Shown here: one piece after another, positions 24,159 to 33,297 of the stretch
Layout: each line of letters opens with the position of its first letter
Position numbering within the stretch: position 1 is the first letter of the stretch
DNA from: Hydractinia symbiolongicarpus
Lineage: Eukaryota; Cnidaria; Hydrozoa; Anthoathecata; Hydractiniidae
Assembly: GCF_029227915.1 (NCBI RefSeq)
Contig: NC_079879.1
Span: 20,354,501-20,414,500, forward strand
DNA: 60,000 nucleotides
Reading direction: 5' to 3'
The notes under the pieces: model-generated
Told to the model about the DNA's origin: nothing
What the model saw: the letters and a program-made list of their open reading frames with translations, nothing else
Database searches by the model: none
Position numbers and translations under genes: made by a program

Positions 24159-24777
24159 AATAGATGTAGCAAACAACGAGGTCCCGTGTAAACGCAGAAT
24201 ACGAGCGCGGTATACGGACTGCTGTGGTGTTTACGAAGACTGTTACGCACGCGGTCTAATGATTTTAACACAAGCGGCTGATAGATTCCCCACCGCAGCA
24301 TGTAATTTAGTGAGGGTTCCATGGATGAATGCGATAAAATACGCTGGCAGAGAAGGTTTGAAGGCTAGCTAGAGTGATTTGTTACAAGTTTTGCGGCTTA
24401 TAACAAATGAGTGGAGAGATTACTACTCAAGTAATAACAAGAAGAATGATGGTCGTGTTGCTGCTGGCAAGAGACTTGCTGAATGGAACCGCAAGGACAA
24501 GCTTAGGAAATTAGAAAGTTCTTCATCAAGCTCTTCATCAAGTGGAAAGTTCTTCATCAAGTCCCACGCAAGTCAAATGACGTATATATCTATAGCGCTG
24601 GAGGTCTTGTTATACTTGCTTGCGTGGCGGCAGTTGGGGTCTATATCTTCCGTAAGCAGGGTGGAAAAGAGCAACCTGTTGGTGCAGAGCCATCGCCTGG
24701 CGGCTCCGAAGGGGTACGTGCGCCTCAGCAAGAGCCTGCAGCCCAGCCTGATATTGACGACATTTTTTACATGCGAT
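24103..24777 (+). pseudogene. Polinton single-pass membrane protein, disrupted
   Basis: Three pieces in order. The first (24103-24372) is Cys-rich (ARYTDCCGVYEDCYARG). After an in-frame TAG at 24370-24372, a helical part (LITNEWRDYYSS) leads to a run of nine serines. After a frameshift in the repetitive GTTCTTCATCAAG stretch comes a membrane segment (GGLVILACVAAVGVYIF, about 24613) with a short Pro/Glu-rich tail ending DDIFYMR at 24777. This looks like one membrane-anchored protein of about 220 residues, perhaps virion-associated. Family not recognised. Confidence 0.5.
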
Positions 24778-24783
24778 AATCTA

Positions 24784-24796
24784 TAATATAAACATG
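24784..24796 (+). promoter_or_regulatory. Start-adjacent motif AATATAAACATG
   Basis: ATAAA box directly before the 24794 start codon. One of a series in this Polinton; see findings. Confidence 0.4.
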
Positions 24797-24988
24797 AGTT
24801 CTAATGTTACGCCCCTGCAAAAAGTGATAATTGACGTTCTGTATGAGACAGTCGTGGACCTTGGGTTCACATTTGCACATACCATGGTTGGCAAGAGGTT
24901 CCTTGGGATTAGTAGTCCCAGCACTAAGTTGGATACCAGCTATGTGATGAAGATGATCGCTTATTTTTTAGCAGGTAGAGGTTCATGA
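24794..24988 (+). CDS. Small Polinton hydrophobic protein
   Basis: Intact 64-residue ORF beginning MSSNVTPLQKVIIDVLYETV. It starts 17 nt after the preceding gene's stop, directly after TATAAAC. Helical and moderately hydrophobic, ending MKMIAYFLAGRGS. Small proteins of this kind sit upstream of the ATPase in other Polintons. It may be truncated, since the end is abrupt. Function unknown. Confidence 0.55.
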   Translation: MSSNVTPLQKVIIDVLYETVVDLGFTFAHTMVGKRFLGISSPSTKLDTSYVMKMIAYFLAGRGS

Positions 24989-25080
24989 GAGATGGTTGTG
25001 AGCAAAGGCTGGATTCCCGCCTCCATAGTACCAAAGCCCAAATAAGGTATGCAAAGTTTGTGTCTGCCTAATGGGCAACA

Positions 25081-25090
25081 CAAATAAATG
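25081..25090 (+). promoter_or_regulatory. Start-adjacent motif CAAATAAATG
   Basis: ATAAA merges with the ATPase start codon. Confidence 0.4.
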
Positions 25091-25649
25091 ACTTTGGATG
25101 TTGTTCTTCAACCTCACACCGCGATTTTTACAGGACCTACCTCGTGCGGCAAGACCCAACCAGTGCTCGACCTACTGGAAACGAGTACAGGGGCCATTTC
25201 TACAATATCATTATACTCTGTCCAACGATCTGGTGGAACAAGACTTACCTGGAGAGACCCCGCTGTGGGAAGATGATTACGTGTTCTTAATAGACCCCAA
25301 AGACCAGCTGTTCGACCGGATAAGAAAATTATCAAAGCTCCTAGCAGGGGATGACGATGAAAGTCTAGATAAAACTCGTGGGGCGTTACTGGAACTAGCT
25401 GTTTCAGGCAGACATGGAGGGCATAGCTTGTGGCTGCTAACACGAAGATATAAGAAGATCCCAATAACGGTAAGAGACCAAATGAAACAGCTTTTTGTGT
25501 GGTATCCGAAGAATCGAAAGGAGCTCGAGCTCATTCATGAAGAGAACGATGTAATTTCAAGTAGTGAAGAAATCTCTATTATTAAGGCTCAGCTCAAAAA
25601 GTCCAAACATGCCTGCCTTTGGATCAGACTTGAACACCCTCGGACCTAA
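25088..25649 (+). pseudogene. Polinton genome-packaging ATPase (FtsK/HerA type), disrupted
   Basis: The start follows AATAA directly. Walker A is GPTSCGKT near residue 16 (about 25133). The frame then shifts twice between about 25185 and 25265 and resumes with WEDDYVFLIDPKDQLFD, LDKTRGALLELAVSGRHGGH, SLWLLTRRYKKIP and QLFVWYPKNRKEL, the sensor-like and C-terminal parts typical of Polinton ATPases. Between LLAGDDDE and SLDKTR the hydrophobic strand carrying Walker B is missing, so a short deletion probably removed it. The intact protein would be expected to pump DNA into capsids; this copy cannot be active. Confidence 0.85.
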
Positions 25650-25667
25650 AAAAATTTTGGAGTGACA

Positions 25668-25694
25668 TCAGTTGTACCCGGCGGGTACAACTGA
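25668..25694 (+). terminator. Perfect stem-loop after the ATPase gene
   Basis: Twelve-bp perfect stem TCAGTTGTACCC, loop GGC, then its inverse, 18 nt after the ATPase stop. Called a possible transcript-end signal by position only. Confidence 0.5.
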
Positions 25695-25725
25695 AATTGG
25701 AGCATTTTGCCTTGACTTTCAACTA

Positions 25726-25735
25726 AATAAATATG
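25726..25735 (+). promoter_or_regulatory. Start-adjacent motif AATAAATATG
   Basis: ATAAA box 2 nt before the 25733 start codon. Confidence 0.4.
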
Positions 25736-25942
25736 TCTTGTATCGAAAAATTACGAGAGGAGTTTGAGGGGGAGATCCGGAAATTGGAGGAAACAATCGA
25801 AAACTTGGAAGTGAGACATGAGGAAATCGATCAGTCGCTGTATAAGATGTGGCAGAGGGATAAACACGATGATTGGATCGCTTTAATTGCCTGCGTCTCA
25901 TCCCTGGCTCTTACCATGATCCACTATATGATGAAATGTTAA
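25733..25942 (+). CDS. Small coiled-coil protein with a C-terminal membrane segment
   Basis: Intact 69-residue ORF. Residues 5-40 are a charged coiled coil (KLREEFEGEIRKLEETIENL). Residues about 48-66 (WIALIACVSSLALTMIHYM) are a membrane segment followed by MKC. The start is preceded by AAATAAAT and the stop is followed by a stem-loop. Family unknown. It opens with MSC, like the next two genes, and may be a shortened relative that kept only the coiled coil. Confidence 0.55.
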   Translation: MSCIEKLREEFEGEIRKLEETIENLEVRHEEIDQSLYKMWQRDKHDDWIALIACVSSLALTMIHYMMKC

Positions 25943-25979
25943 TACCAGGGTATTACGGCGCTAGAAGATTAAGTCGCAG

Positions 25980-26006
25980 TTTTGTGGTTTAATCAAAGCC
26001 ACAAAA
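25980..26006 (+). terminator. Stem-loop TTTTGTGG / CCACAAAA
   Basis: Eight-bp perfect outer stem, extended inward with one bulge, 38 nt after the preceding stop. The same GCCACAAAAA arm recurs after the next two genes. Confidence 0.5.
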
Positions 26007-26061
26007 ATTACGAGCACAGTCCATGCATACACGATCCTGATTGAGAACTTTTAAGATAAAA

Positions 26062-26559
26062 ATGTCTTGTCTTGCAAAATTACAGAGGGTGATTAGAGCG
26101 CAGAAACAGCAAATTAAGGCTCTTGAATATGACCTGATAAAACGACAGGAATGTGTTGACTATATGAATGAGGATTTCGAGTTCCTGAACGAAGATCTTG
26201 AGGAAAAATCCCAGGAAATTGAGGCTCTTCGAAAGATGTGCCGCGCGCAGGATTCCGGACAGGGTAATATGATTGTAATTTACCGTAAAAATACCACACC
26301 TGATGATGACGAGTATCATCGTCTCCCGTATATGCTGCAGCGTGTTCAAAGACGCGATATCCGCAGCATAAGGAGTTGGTTCAAAGAGAAATTTCCAAAG
26401 TCAGAAGAGATTGTCGTCATTGACAAGCCCAACCTTGTACACGCCTTCAACAGGTTTGAGGAGGTAGGACTCGTCGAGCGATACAGAGACCACTTCAAAC
26501 TGATCGATCTTACTCGAGATGACTTGTACAACCTAGGTGTTCCAGCACTAGGGGGATAA
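26062..26559 (+). CDS. Coiled-coil protein with the C-terminal domain of BRO-like viral proteins
   Basis: Starts MSCLAKLQ after GATAAAA. Residues 1-70 form a coiled coil (QKQQIKALEYDLIKRQ, LNEDLEEKSQEIEALRK). From about residue 77, MIVIYRKNTTPDDDEYH, KFPKSEEIVVIDKPNLVHAF and FEEVGLVERYRDHFKL match the C-terminal region of the next gene (26658-27458). In iridovirus/ascovirus-type proteins a similar C-terminal region follows KilA-N or MSV199 domains (DUF3627-like, by memory of the pattern). This copy lacks the N-terminal DNA-binding domain and is intact. It may modulate its longer neighbour. Confidence 0.6.
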   Translation: MSCLAKLQRVIRAQKQQIKALEYDLIKRQECVDYMNEDFEFLNEDLEEKSQEIEALRKMCRAQDSGQGNMIVIYRKNTTPDDDEYHRLPYMLQRVQRRDIRSIRSWFKEKFPKSEEIVVIDKPNLVHAFNRFEEVGLVERYRDHFKLIDLTRDDLYNLGVPALGG

Positions 26560-26561
26560 GC

Positions 26562-26609
26562 GTGCACATGTTTTTGTAGCTCTTGTTGGGCCACAAAAAT
26601 TACATGCAC
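26562..26609 (+). terminator. Stem-loop after the 26062 gene
   Basis: GTGCACATGTTTTTGT faces ACAAAAATTACATGCAC, an imperfect long stem starting 3 nt after the stop codon. Confidence 0.45.
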
Positions 26610-26657
26610 CGTTCTCGCAACACGATCCCCGGATCCAAAGGCATAAGGTAAAATTTC

Positions 26658-27458
26658 TTGTCTTGTCTTGCCTTATTTAAGGCTGTACCTGCTGAAGCCA
26701 TCGAGAGCTTATTCGATGAGTACTCAAAACAAGTGATTTTTAAACGTGCTGACTTTGGAAGATTCTTGGGTATTGGGAGAATTGGAGAGCCGTATCGGGG
26801 TATCCCGACCATTTCACGTCATGAAGTGGATGGTTATAGTAAGACCACCCGGTCTGGTCTGCTAGGAGGAGGCAAAAATCCTCATGATGCTTTCGTAACA
26901 TTGTACTGTGCTCTCGAGATCGTGCGTCGTTCTAGAAAGCACAAAGCAGTCGGGCTTATGGGGTGGCTATCGAAAAAGGGTGTTGAAAAATTACAGGATG
27001 AACTGAAGGAGCAGCGTCAAGCCCTCGAAGAAAAAGATATGGCCCTAGCACTGCTTAATGATGATAGACAGCTTGTGGTGTTGAACGACGATCTTGAGGA
27101 AAAAAATCGACTGCTTGCGGCACCAAGCCAAGAAAATGCAAGGCTTCGTGAAAGGTATGTGCCTCATGCCAAAGATCCTCGAAAAGACAATGTGATCATG
27201 ATTTATCGTAAAAATACGACTCCCGATGAGGATGAGTTTCACCACCTCCGTATTGCTGCGCACGCGTACAAAGACGTGCTTTACCCACCAAAAGAAGATG
27301 GTTCAAGGATCAATACCCCAAGTCCGTAGAGATTGTAGTGATCGATAACGCCAATAGTATTCACGCGTTTAATAGATTTGTAGAGGAGGGGCACGTAGAA
27401 CGACACATATGCCACTTCAAGCTGTTCGAACAGCTGTTTGACATTGATATCAAGTAAG
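26658..27458 (+). pseudogene. BRO/KilA-N-like protein of the Polinton, disrupted
   Basis: Aligns with the 26062 gene from its first residues, but the start codon reads TTG where the neighbour has ATG (26658-26660). Residues about 15-110 (FKRADFGRFLGIGRIGEPY, SGLLGGGKNPHDAFVTLYCA, LEIVRRSRKHKA) resemble the BRO-N/MSV199 DNA-binding domain of large DNA viruses. A coiled coil follows (LKEQRQALEEKDMA), then the shared C-terminal region from MIYRKNTTPDEDEFHHL. A frameshift near 27295 moves the end (YPKSVEIVVIDNANSIHAF, to a stop at 27458) into another frame. In viruses such proteins are thought to bind DNA and regulate; the role in Polintons is unknown. Confidence 0.6.
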
Positions 27459-27467
27459 CGCGCACAT

Positions 27468-27500
27468 GTTTTTTTGTTGGTTATCAAAGCCACAAAAAAC
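27468..27500 (+). terminator. Stem-loop GTTTTTTTGTTGG / CCACAAAAAAC
   Basis: Imperfect stem 9 nt after the stop of the BRO-like gene. Shares its right arm GCCACAAAAA with the loops at 25980 and 26562. Confidence 0.45.
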
Positions 27501-27517
27501 TTCGTCTATAAGTATCA

Positions 27518-27550
27518 ACTGACCGGTTCCCCCGTAGCGGGCGAACCAGT
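27518..27550 (-). terminator. GC-rich stem-loop before the integrase 3' end
   Basis: ACTG, GTTC and CCCG pair with CGGG, GAAC and CAGT around loop TAG, with small internal loops. It lies between the convergent BRO-like and integrase genes, 26 nt past the integrase stop. Confidence 0.4.
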
Positions 27551-27575
27551 GAAATGGTCCTCTTAATCAAGAAAT

Positions 27576-28515
27576 TTACCACTCTTTAACATGTTCCGGA
27601 GGTATTTCAACATCCTCTGGTATTAGCATCAACTCCTCTGCCACAAAGCTTCGATCAGGCCCATCAGCCAAAAAGTACAGGAGACGGGTACCAGTCACAA
27701 TACGGTCGAGTCTATACGTCTTTTTGCTCCAGCAAGCGTCCGTTGCACGTCTTTTAGCATCACCATGCTCTTCCCCGGGTTGCAGGAGGTACAAGTAAAG
27801 ACCATCCTCAGGTAATGGCTTTTCTTCATGCTTTTCCTGACCTTGCGGTACCTCCTCGAGCTTAATCGCTTTAGAGGGTTTCATACCAATTATAGCGGTT
27901 TTAGTAATATTAAAACTTTTGACGATATTGTACAAGTGCTTCATCCAGGTGGTACTAGTCTCGTTAGTGAGTAGCTCTTGGGCATCCTGAGGCTTGAAGA
28001 GCCTCTCGGCGAGCACCTTGTTATACGATTCGACGAACGCCGTGAAAGTGTGCTTTCTAGTAGCTTGCTCACGTCTGACTTGAAATCTAAACCATTATCG
28101 CATTGGAATATACTAGTATAACGCAGAGGTCCAGCTTTATATATGTCCTTGAGCATGTAAGCGACTTCGCTAGCCTTTTTTGTACGCAAAGGCCTCGCTA
28201 CCTTATACCTCGAAGCCACGTCGATGCCCGTGAGGATGTATCTATACGTGTTGCTATACACTTTATCGTGGGTTGGTGCATCTCATTTGGCTTTGTGATG
28301 GTGAAATGAGGGTAGTCGATACGTTTAGGGCCTCGAATATGTCGGAACCATAAGAGTTGACGACTCAACCAGTGAGTAACTCTCTTTTTAGAGAGACCAC
28401 TCTGCTCGGAGAGTAGTTTAATGGCTTTTCGACCAGTCCAGAGATGTTTGGGTTGATAATAGATTTGACCTAGCTTTTGAGCTTCTGCCTCAGTAACGAT
28501 ATGTGCTTTCGACAT
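27576..28515 (-). pseudogene. Polinton retroviral-type integrase, disrupted
   Basis: Catalyses insertion of the element. It starts MSKAHIVTEAEAQKLGQIYY after AATAAAC. An N-terminal HTH region (GRKAIKLLSEQSGLSKKRVT) is followed by the first catalytic Asp in ILTGIDVASRYKVARPL, the second in FQCDNGLDFKS, and the Glu region near LAERLFKPQDAQELL. The C-terminal part (YRLDRIVTGTRLLYFLADG) resembles the small beta domain after the core. The pieces lie in three frames, with shifts at about 28260-28230 and 28080-28020, so the copy is dead. Confidence 0.88.
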
Positions 28516-28523
28516 GTTTATTA
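28513..28523 (-). promoter_or_regulatory. Start-adjacent motif AATAAACATG (integrase)
   Basis: ATAAA box 1 nt before the integrase start codon, read on the minus strand. Confidence 0.4.
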
Positions 28524-28548
28524 CATATCGAAAAAATTTTCCTTACAT

Positions 28549-28938
28549 TTACTTGTATACCACGAAACCCAGCAGAGCCAAGGACCCTACGATGAACGTC
28601 AGCTCACCGTCTTGTTGCTGTTTGCTTGGTGTGTAGAAGTCGGATAACTTAGGGGCCTTAGTACTCTACACATAGTACTTTCGCATCCCCTCATCGAGCT
28701 TTTTAAGACTCTGTCCCGCAGCACGCAGTTCCTCTCGTTGCTTGTTGTACCCATCGATTTTCGCTTGACGATCCCGCACCCACTGTGCTTGGGCTGTCTG
28801 GAGCTGTTCGATTGCTTTGTCATGTCTTTTGCGTGCTCCTTCGCCATGCCCCAAGAGCTTGGAGAATAGGAAGTTACTTCCTGAGAATGCCAACGCGTTA
28901 ATTAACGCTCCTCCTGCCATTACTGCTAAGGTTGCCAT
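28549..28938 (-). pseudogene. Small Polinton membrane/coiled-coil protein with an internal stop
   Basis: Starts MATLAVMAGGALINALAFSG after TATAAACA. A hydrophobic N-terminus is followed by a charged helix (ARKRHDKAIEQLQTAQAQW). An in-frame TAG at 28666-28668 interrupts it; the same frame continues to 28549 with a C-terminal membrane segment (FIVGSLALLGFVVYK). Without the stop it would have 129 residues. It sits 9 nt downstream of the capsid-type gene on the same strand, so a structural role is plausible. Family not recognised. Confidence 0.55.
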
Positions 28939-28947
28939 TGTTTATAT

Positions 28948-30192
28948 TTAATATTCTACGCTATGGAACCGCCCATTTAGGATGTTCAGCTGCGCATCTT
29001 GGAGCAAATACAAATAGCAGCGGATATCCCCAGGGCCGTCAGCCTTCTTCGTCATGTGGAGAGTTATACCGTCCGACAACCTCTGTAGAGGTCTTCCAGA
29101 ACCATGCAAGCTGTTATCTGGACTTGCTCTGAAGTCAATAAACAACGCATAGCGCTTAGTAAGGAACTGACTGATGGTCACTCCCGAGTCGCGGCTACCA
29201 AAGAGTTCAACGATTTGCTCGAGATGATCTTTGGGGAGCATAGCGTGCGAGTAGAGTTCATTAGGCTCACCTTCCACCGTGATCGCGATTTTCTCGATGT
29301 TGAGGTTGTAGAAGACCTCTTTAGCACCGGCATAAGCTTTCACTTCTCTGGGATTTACGAATAGTAGTAAGACGTATTTCAAGCTCTTCGCAGGGGTATC
29401 GATCTGGAGGTTGTAGGAAGTATCAGCCTTTTTCATTGTCACCACCTTGCTGCGGAGTACACGCTCATAGGGCAGGGCTAGCCTCGAGTATCGAGACATC
29501 ATAGCACTCCCGAGACCTTCGTTTGTCACTTTCTCGAATTCGAAGCAGATGTTGTTTTTTTTGTGAGCAGCATCGGCCGGTTTAGCTGCCGTGCTTCGAG
29601 AAGCCGCCGTACCCTCATCTTCGATGATTTGGTCATAGGGTGCAAAATATATGACAAACTGGAGCCTGTCGTGTAAGCCTGCTTGATGGAATGGTACATC
29701 CCTCGTATACTCAAACATTTTGCCGATAGGGATAGAAAAGGTGTTTCCATAGGCTGCTGCGTTTTCACTAGCTTTTACTTTCAAAGCCCTGATCTTCCCA
29801 TCATTGGGGTTGATACTCTCAAGAATTAGATTGTTCTCACGCTCAAACTTTGGCAGCCACAATTTCCTATAAACTCCGAGCACATTAAAATCGCTGATGT
29901 TTTGCACTTCATGACCGTTCAGACTTATGCGAAGGTTTTGAACCAGGGCATGGCCGATGTTGCTGACAATGGTGCGTTTGGTGTTGGTGCCTGTGAACTC
30001 CAAGTCGAATAGGAGCTTGAGGGAGCCTGGGAAAATAACATCATTCTGTCCCAAATTGGGGATGTTAACATACAAGTCTTCGTTTTGATTAATCGTGCTA
30101 GGGTTGTGGGAGACCTTGACACGCTGTTTCTTGCCTTACATGGCCTGCATAGACTTTAATTCCTTTTTAGGATCTAACTTCGTTCCGTACAT
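28948..30192 (-). pseudogene. Probable Polinton major capsid (jelly-roll) protein with an early stop
   Basis: The frame runs from an ATG at 30192, preceded by AATAA, to 28948: 415 codons, with a TAA at 30136-30138 (codon 19). The sequence is beta-rich with few long helices: LYVNIPNLGQNDVIFPGSLK, NIGHALVQNLRISLNGHEVQ, FVIYFAPYDQII, LNIEKIAITVEGEPNELY and a C-terminal CYLYLLQDAQLNILNGRFHS. Position, size and beta-richness fit the Polinton capsid protein, and the pattern recalls other invertebrate Polinton copies; the assignment is not proved. Apart from the early stop it is open throughout, one of the better-kept genes here. Re-initiation downstream cannot be excluded. Confidence 0.6.
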
Positions 30193-30197
30193 TTATT
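30190..30197 (-). promoter_or_regulatory. Start-adjacent motif AATAAATG (capsid-type gene)
   Basis: ATAAA merges with the start codon of the capsid-type gene. Confidence 0.4.
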
Positions 30198-30263
30198 AGT
30201 AGGCAATTGCGGGTTGAATAACTGTCTATTAATCCAGAAGAAGGAGCTTTTGAAGGTATTCAG

Positions 30264-31471
30264 ATGGATGATCTCGGGCCCGAGAATGTCCCTAGTGAAC
30301 TCCTTGTGCCGCAGAAGTTCCGTGGGCTCGAAGACGTGCAGGGATCCAGCTTAGCGGGAGATACCACGACGGAGCAGCAGGGAGATACACTTGATAGAAT
30401 AACGAAATCTGTACTAGAGGAAGAGGTAAGTGCTTTCTACAAACATCTAAATAATCAAGACCTGGGACCTCTGGATAAAACCCGGATAGATATAAATGTA
30501 ACCAGGGGTAGCTTTAGCCGTGAAGGGGAACAGGTTTTTTTAAAGGTATCAGGGTTACGAAGGAGAATGGGACCGGGTTCCTAGCATTAAGTACACTAAG
30601 ACAAAAGGGCCTTACGGCTCAAGATATTCGCGATATGGGCTTCACCAAGTATGTCTCTACGCCCAACAATGGTGGTAAAGCAGGGGTTCAGAACCTTGCG
30701 CTAGAGGTTGATGTTATTGTTAAGAAGGGTGAGAAGGGGGCTTCGGGTAAAGAGGAGGAGGGTGAGACGATTGAAATGCAAACAATTGATAGTGTTCAAA
30801 ATTTTGCTCGTGACGTAGAGGGCTATGTAGATACTTCGTTCGCGGGCATGGACGATGAGATCGAGGTCCCTGATATGAGAGAGTTAAAGCTCGAAATTAA
30901 AAACCTGCAGAAGACTATTAAGGAGGTGAAGAATAAACTTGTACAATATGATAGCGAGATAAATACGAGAGAGGGTAGGTTAAAAGAACTTAAAAAGCAG
31001 AAGCCTGGGGTGCGAAGGCCTCAGGATATTGATGATCTTGAGAGGGAATTGAAGGAAGATAAGAAGGATGAACTGGGTAGGCACGGTCTTTCCTCCGAGG
31101 TTTTTAAGCAATTGAGGTCCATTAAGTCTGAGCTGATGAAGATTGCTGGGTTGCTGGTCTCTACCATCATCCTGGCAGTTACGAGAGGTAGAGGCACTGC
31201 CGGAGGAGCTGCTGGAGGAATTACAGGTGGGAAAGGTTTTGTACGGAAACAGCGTGAAAGACTCGGGAGATTCCTCAAGTACCTAGCAGAAAAAGCAGGT
31301 CCTGCGTTACCTGGTATCATCGGCAGCGTGGTCTCGTTCTTCTTCAGAGCTGCAGCGAGAGTTGTCGAGTTCGCGGCAAAGCACTTGTACATGACCTTGG
31401 CTGCTGTTGTGGGTATTGTTGTTGCGTATGTGGGTAACCGGAGGAGCAAGAGGAGTGGTAAAGATCGATGA
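30264..31471 (+). pseudogene. Polinton coiled-coil and membrane protein, split by a frameshift at a T7 run
   Basis: The first frame (30264-30584) begins MDDLGPENVPSELLVPQKF. The second runs in the minus-one frame from about 30537 to 31471. The change happens at seven Ts (30535-30541), where the zero-frame codons are GTT TTT TTA. The second part has an acidic region, a long coiled coil (LEIKNLQKTIKEVKNKLV) and two or three hydrophobic segments (IAGLLVSTIILAV, ALPGIIGSVVSFFF, LAAVVGIVVAYVG) with a basic end. It is probably a virion or membrane-remodelling protein; proteins of this build recur in Polintons. Function unknown. Confidence 0.6.
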
Positions 31472-31473
31472 GA

Positions 31474-31501
31474 GTCTAGTATGTTGTTCAACACATTAGA
31501 C
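31474..31501 (+). terminator. Palindrome GTCTAGTATGTTG / CAACACATTAGAC between convergent genes
   Basis: An 11-of-13-bp stem with loop TT starts 3 nt after a plus-strand stop and lies 36 nt from the stop of the minus-strand gene. Its core is repeated at 33944-33969. Confidence 0.55.
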
Positions 31502-31536
31502 CTATTTCTTCATCCAGATGAAAGCGAGGATTAGCC

Positions 31537-32643
31537 CTACTCCAAACGTGATAATGGTAGCCTTGGTGTCATCATGTCTCTCGGGGCATGTGTCAGACGC
31601 ATGGTATCCTTTCCAAGGGGAAGGGTGACACCCTCCACTTTTTCTTGCCCTGATGCTTGATGTTTGGAACTCTGTGGTCTGGCAGCGTTAATCTGCGGGT
31701 TAGCACCACTCGAGAAGTACTCCTTGCTGATGAGGATTTTGTTCGTGAAATTCATGACACTCCCGATATGAAGGCCCATGTTGCTCGGAATCATGTAGAC
31801 TCCATGAGCAATCGAGAAATCGACCTTGCTGCGCGCCTACTTTAGCACATTTTGGAATCGCTTTATTTTCTCACCCGTGTCACTAGACCGGAGGATCAGC
31901 TCTTCAAAAGTCGTCAAGTACAAGCGTTGAGCATCGATAGCGCTGCCTTGATTACCGATGATGTTAAACCTCGCGTTAGCTTGGCTCTGAAGTATGAGAT
32001 AAGCGTAAAATCTAACGCTTTGGGAAAGCTTCTCTATGCCTATACGAGTGAGACCTTGTGAAAATTAGAGAATCCATCGACTCCATGAATCTTCATTGAA
32101 ATAACTAGAGCCGCTGCCGGGATAGTCTTTGCGAATAGCTTGCCAGCTACTGAAGAGAGTCTCGTTCCTCCACTCTTGCTCGCTGTCGCTTACCCCAAAT
32201 TCACGTGCTAATTGCTGGAACGTTTGCATGTTGAAGGGGTTGTTGAGGCGTCGAAACCTATCGAAACCCGGTAGAGACACTTCGAGATCTTGAAGGATTT
32301 TACGAATATGAAAGTAAACGTGGAAGCGGTAAACGGAGCGAACCAGAGGTACGAATGTGGTTAGATGCTGCATAGAAACACCACAAGCGGATGTTGCGCA
32401 ATATGTGGCAAAATGGAGCTGAGTTGACCAGAGGCTAAAAGGGTGGCTTTGCCAGGTATTCAACACCGCACCGGAGTGGAACTCATAGTCGACAAAGATG
32501 TTGGGGAATTTCACCTTGAATGAGGATCCCTTCGCGTCAATGACGATATCTTGCATTGAAAGGTCATCACCCTTGAGTCTCTCGAGATAGCGCCTATGTG
32601 TAGGGACATACTTTGCCTTTGGGTTATACGAGTAAATGCTCAT
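31537..32643 (-). pseudogene. Conserved Polinton structural-type protein with two in-frame stops
   Basis: A single frame from ATG at 32643 to 31537 (369 codons) holds a TAA at 32065-32067 and a TAG at 31839-31841. Recognisable parts are KVKFPNIFVDYEFHSGAVL, HPFSLWSTQLHFATYCATSA, VYRFHVYFHIRKILQDLEV, RFNIIGNQGSAIDAQRLYLT and IPSNMGLHIGSVMNF. I recall this arrangement from other invertebrate Polintons, near the capsid gene, but its function is not settled. It is divergent from the 32661 gene, with only 17 nt between start codons. Confidence 0.6.
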
Positions 32644-32660
32644 CTTTTCTTTTAAGAAAC

Positions 32661-33297
32661 ATGAAGCAACTATATATCACTGATATCGAAAAGCCTACGA
32701 TATTTGAGGATTACCTGGAGCAGGACACGAGGATAGCCCTGAAATCCATCAGCATTCGACCTACGTCGCTGAACCTCTTCAGTAACAACGAGTTTGCCAT
32801 CCGCAAGGCAGGACCCGATCAGACGGTTACTCGAATTGAGATTATGAACGGTTTGTATAAGATCAAGGATTTAGCAAGTATCGTCAACAAGCGGGCGGAA
32901 GGCAAGATCGAGCTCTTCGTACTAAGGAATGGACTCTGCAGGCTCCGTGTCTCATCGACAACTGCAGGAGCTCTTAGGTCTACCCTATGATCCCAGTAAA
33001 AAATACTATAAGAAGGGTGACTACGATTCATTCTATAGGACTGATGTATACCAGCGACTGAGGCTTGTTTGCCCCCAGTTAGATGAAGATGACTGCCAGC
33101 TGGATGGTAAAAAATCCAATATAATGGCTATAGTCCCCACCAAATGGGGAGACATGCTTACGTGGAGTTTTGACACTCCTGTATACCTCCTTCTTAAAGG
33201 TTCAACAGACAGGCTGTAGTTTATGCTCACGGATAAGCATCACCACGATAAGAATGTTTCGTTCGTGGGAATTACTATGCACTTGCTTATAGAATAA
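32661..33297 (+). pseudogene. Polinton beta-rich (capsid-associated?) protein, disrupted
   Basis: Starts MKQLYITDIEKPTIFEDYLE. IEIMNGLYKIKDLASIVNK lies in the first frame. A frameshift near 32935 gives LQELLGLPYDPSKKYY and SNIMAIVPTKWGDMLTW, then an in-frame TAG at 33217-33219, and the frame ends at TAA 33295-33297, touching the next ATG. The beta-rich, fibre- or penton-like pattern recurs in Polintons. The exact role is not established. Confidence 0.55.
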
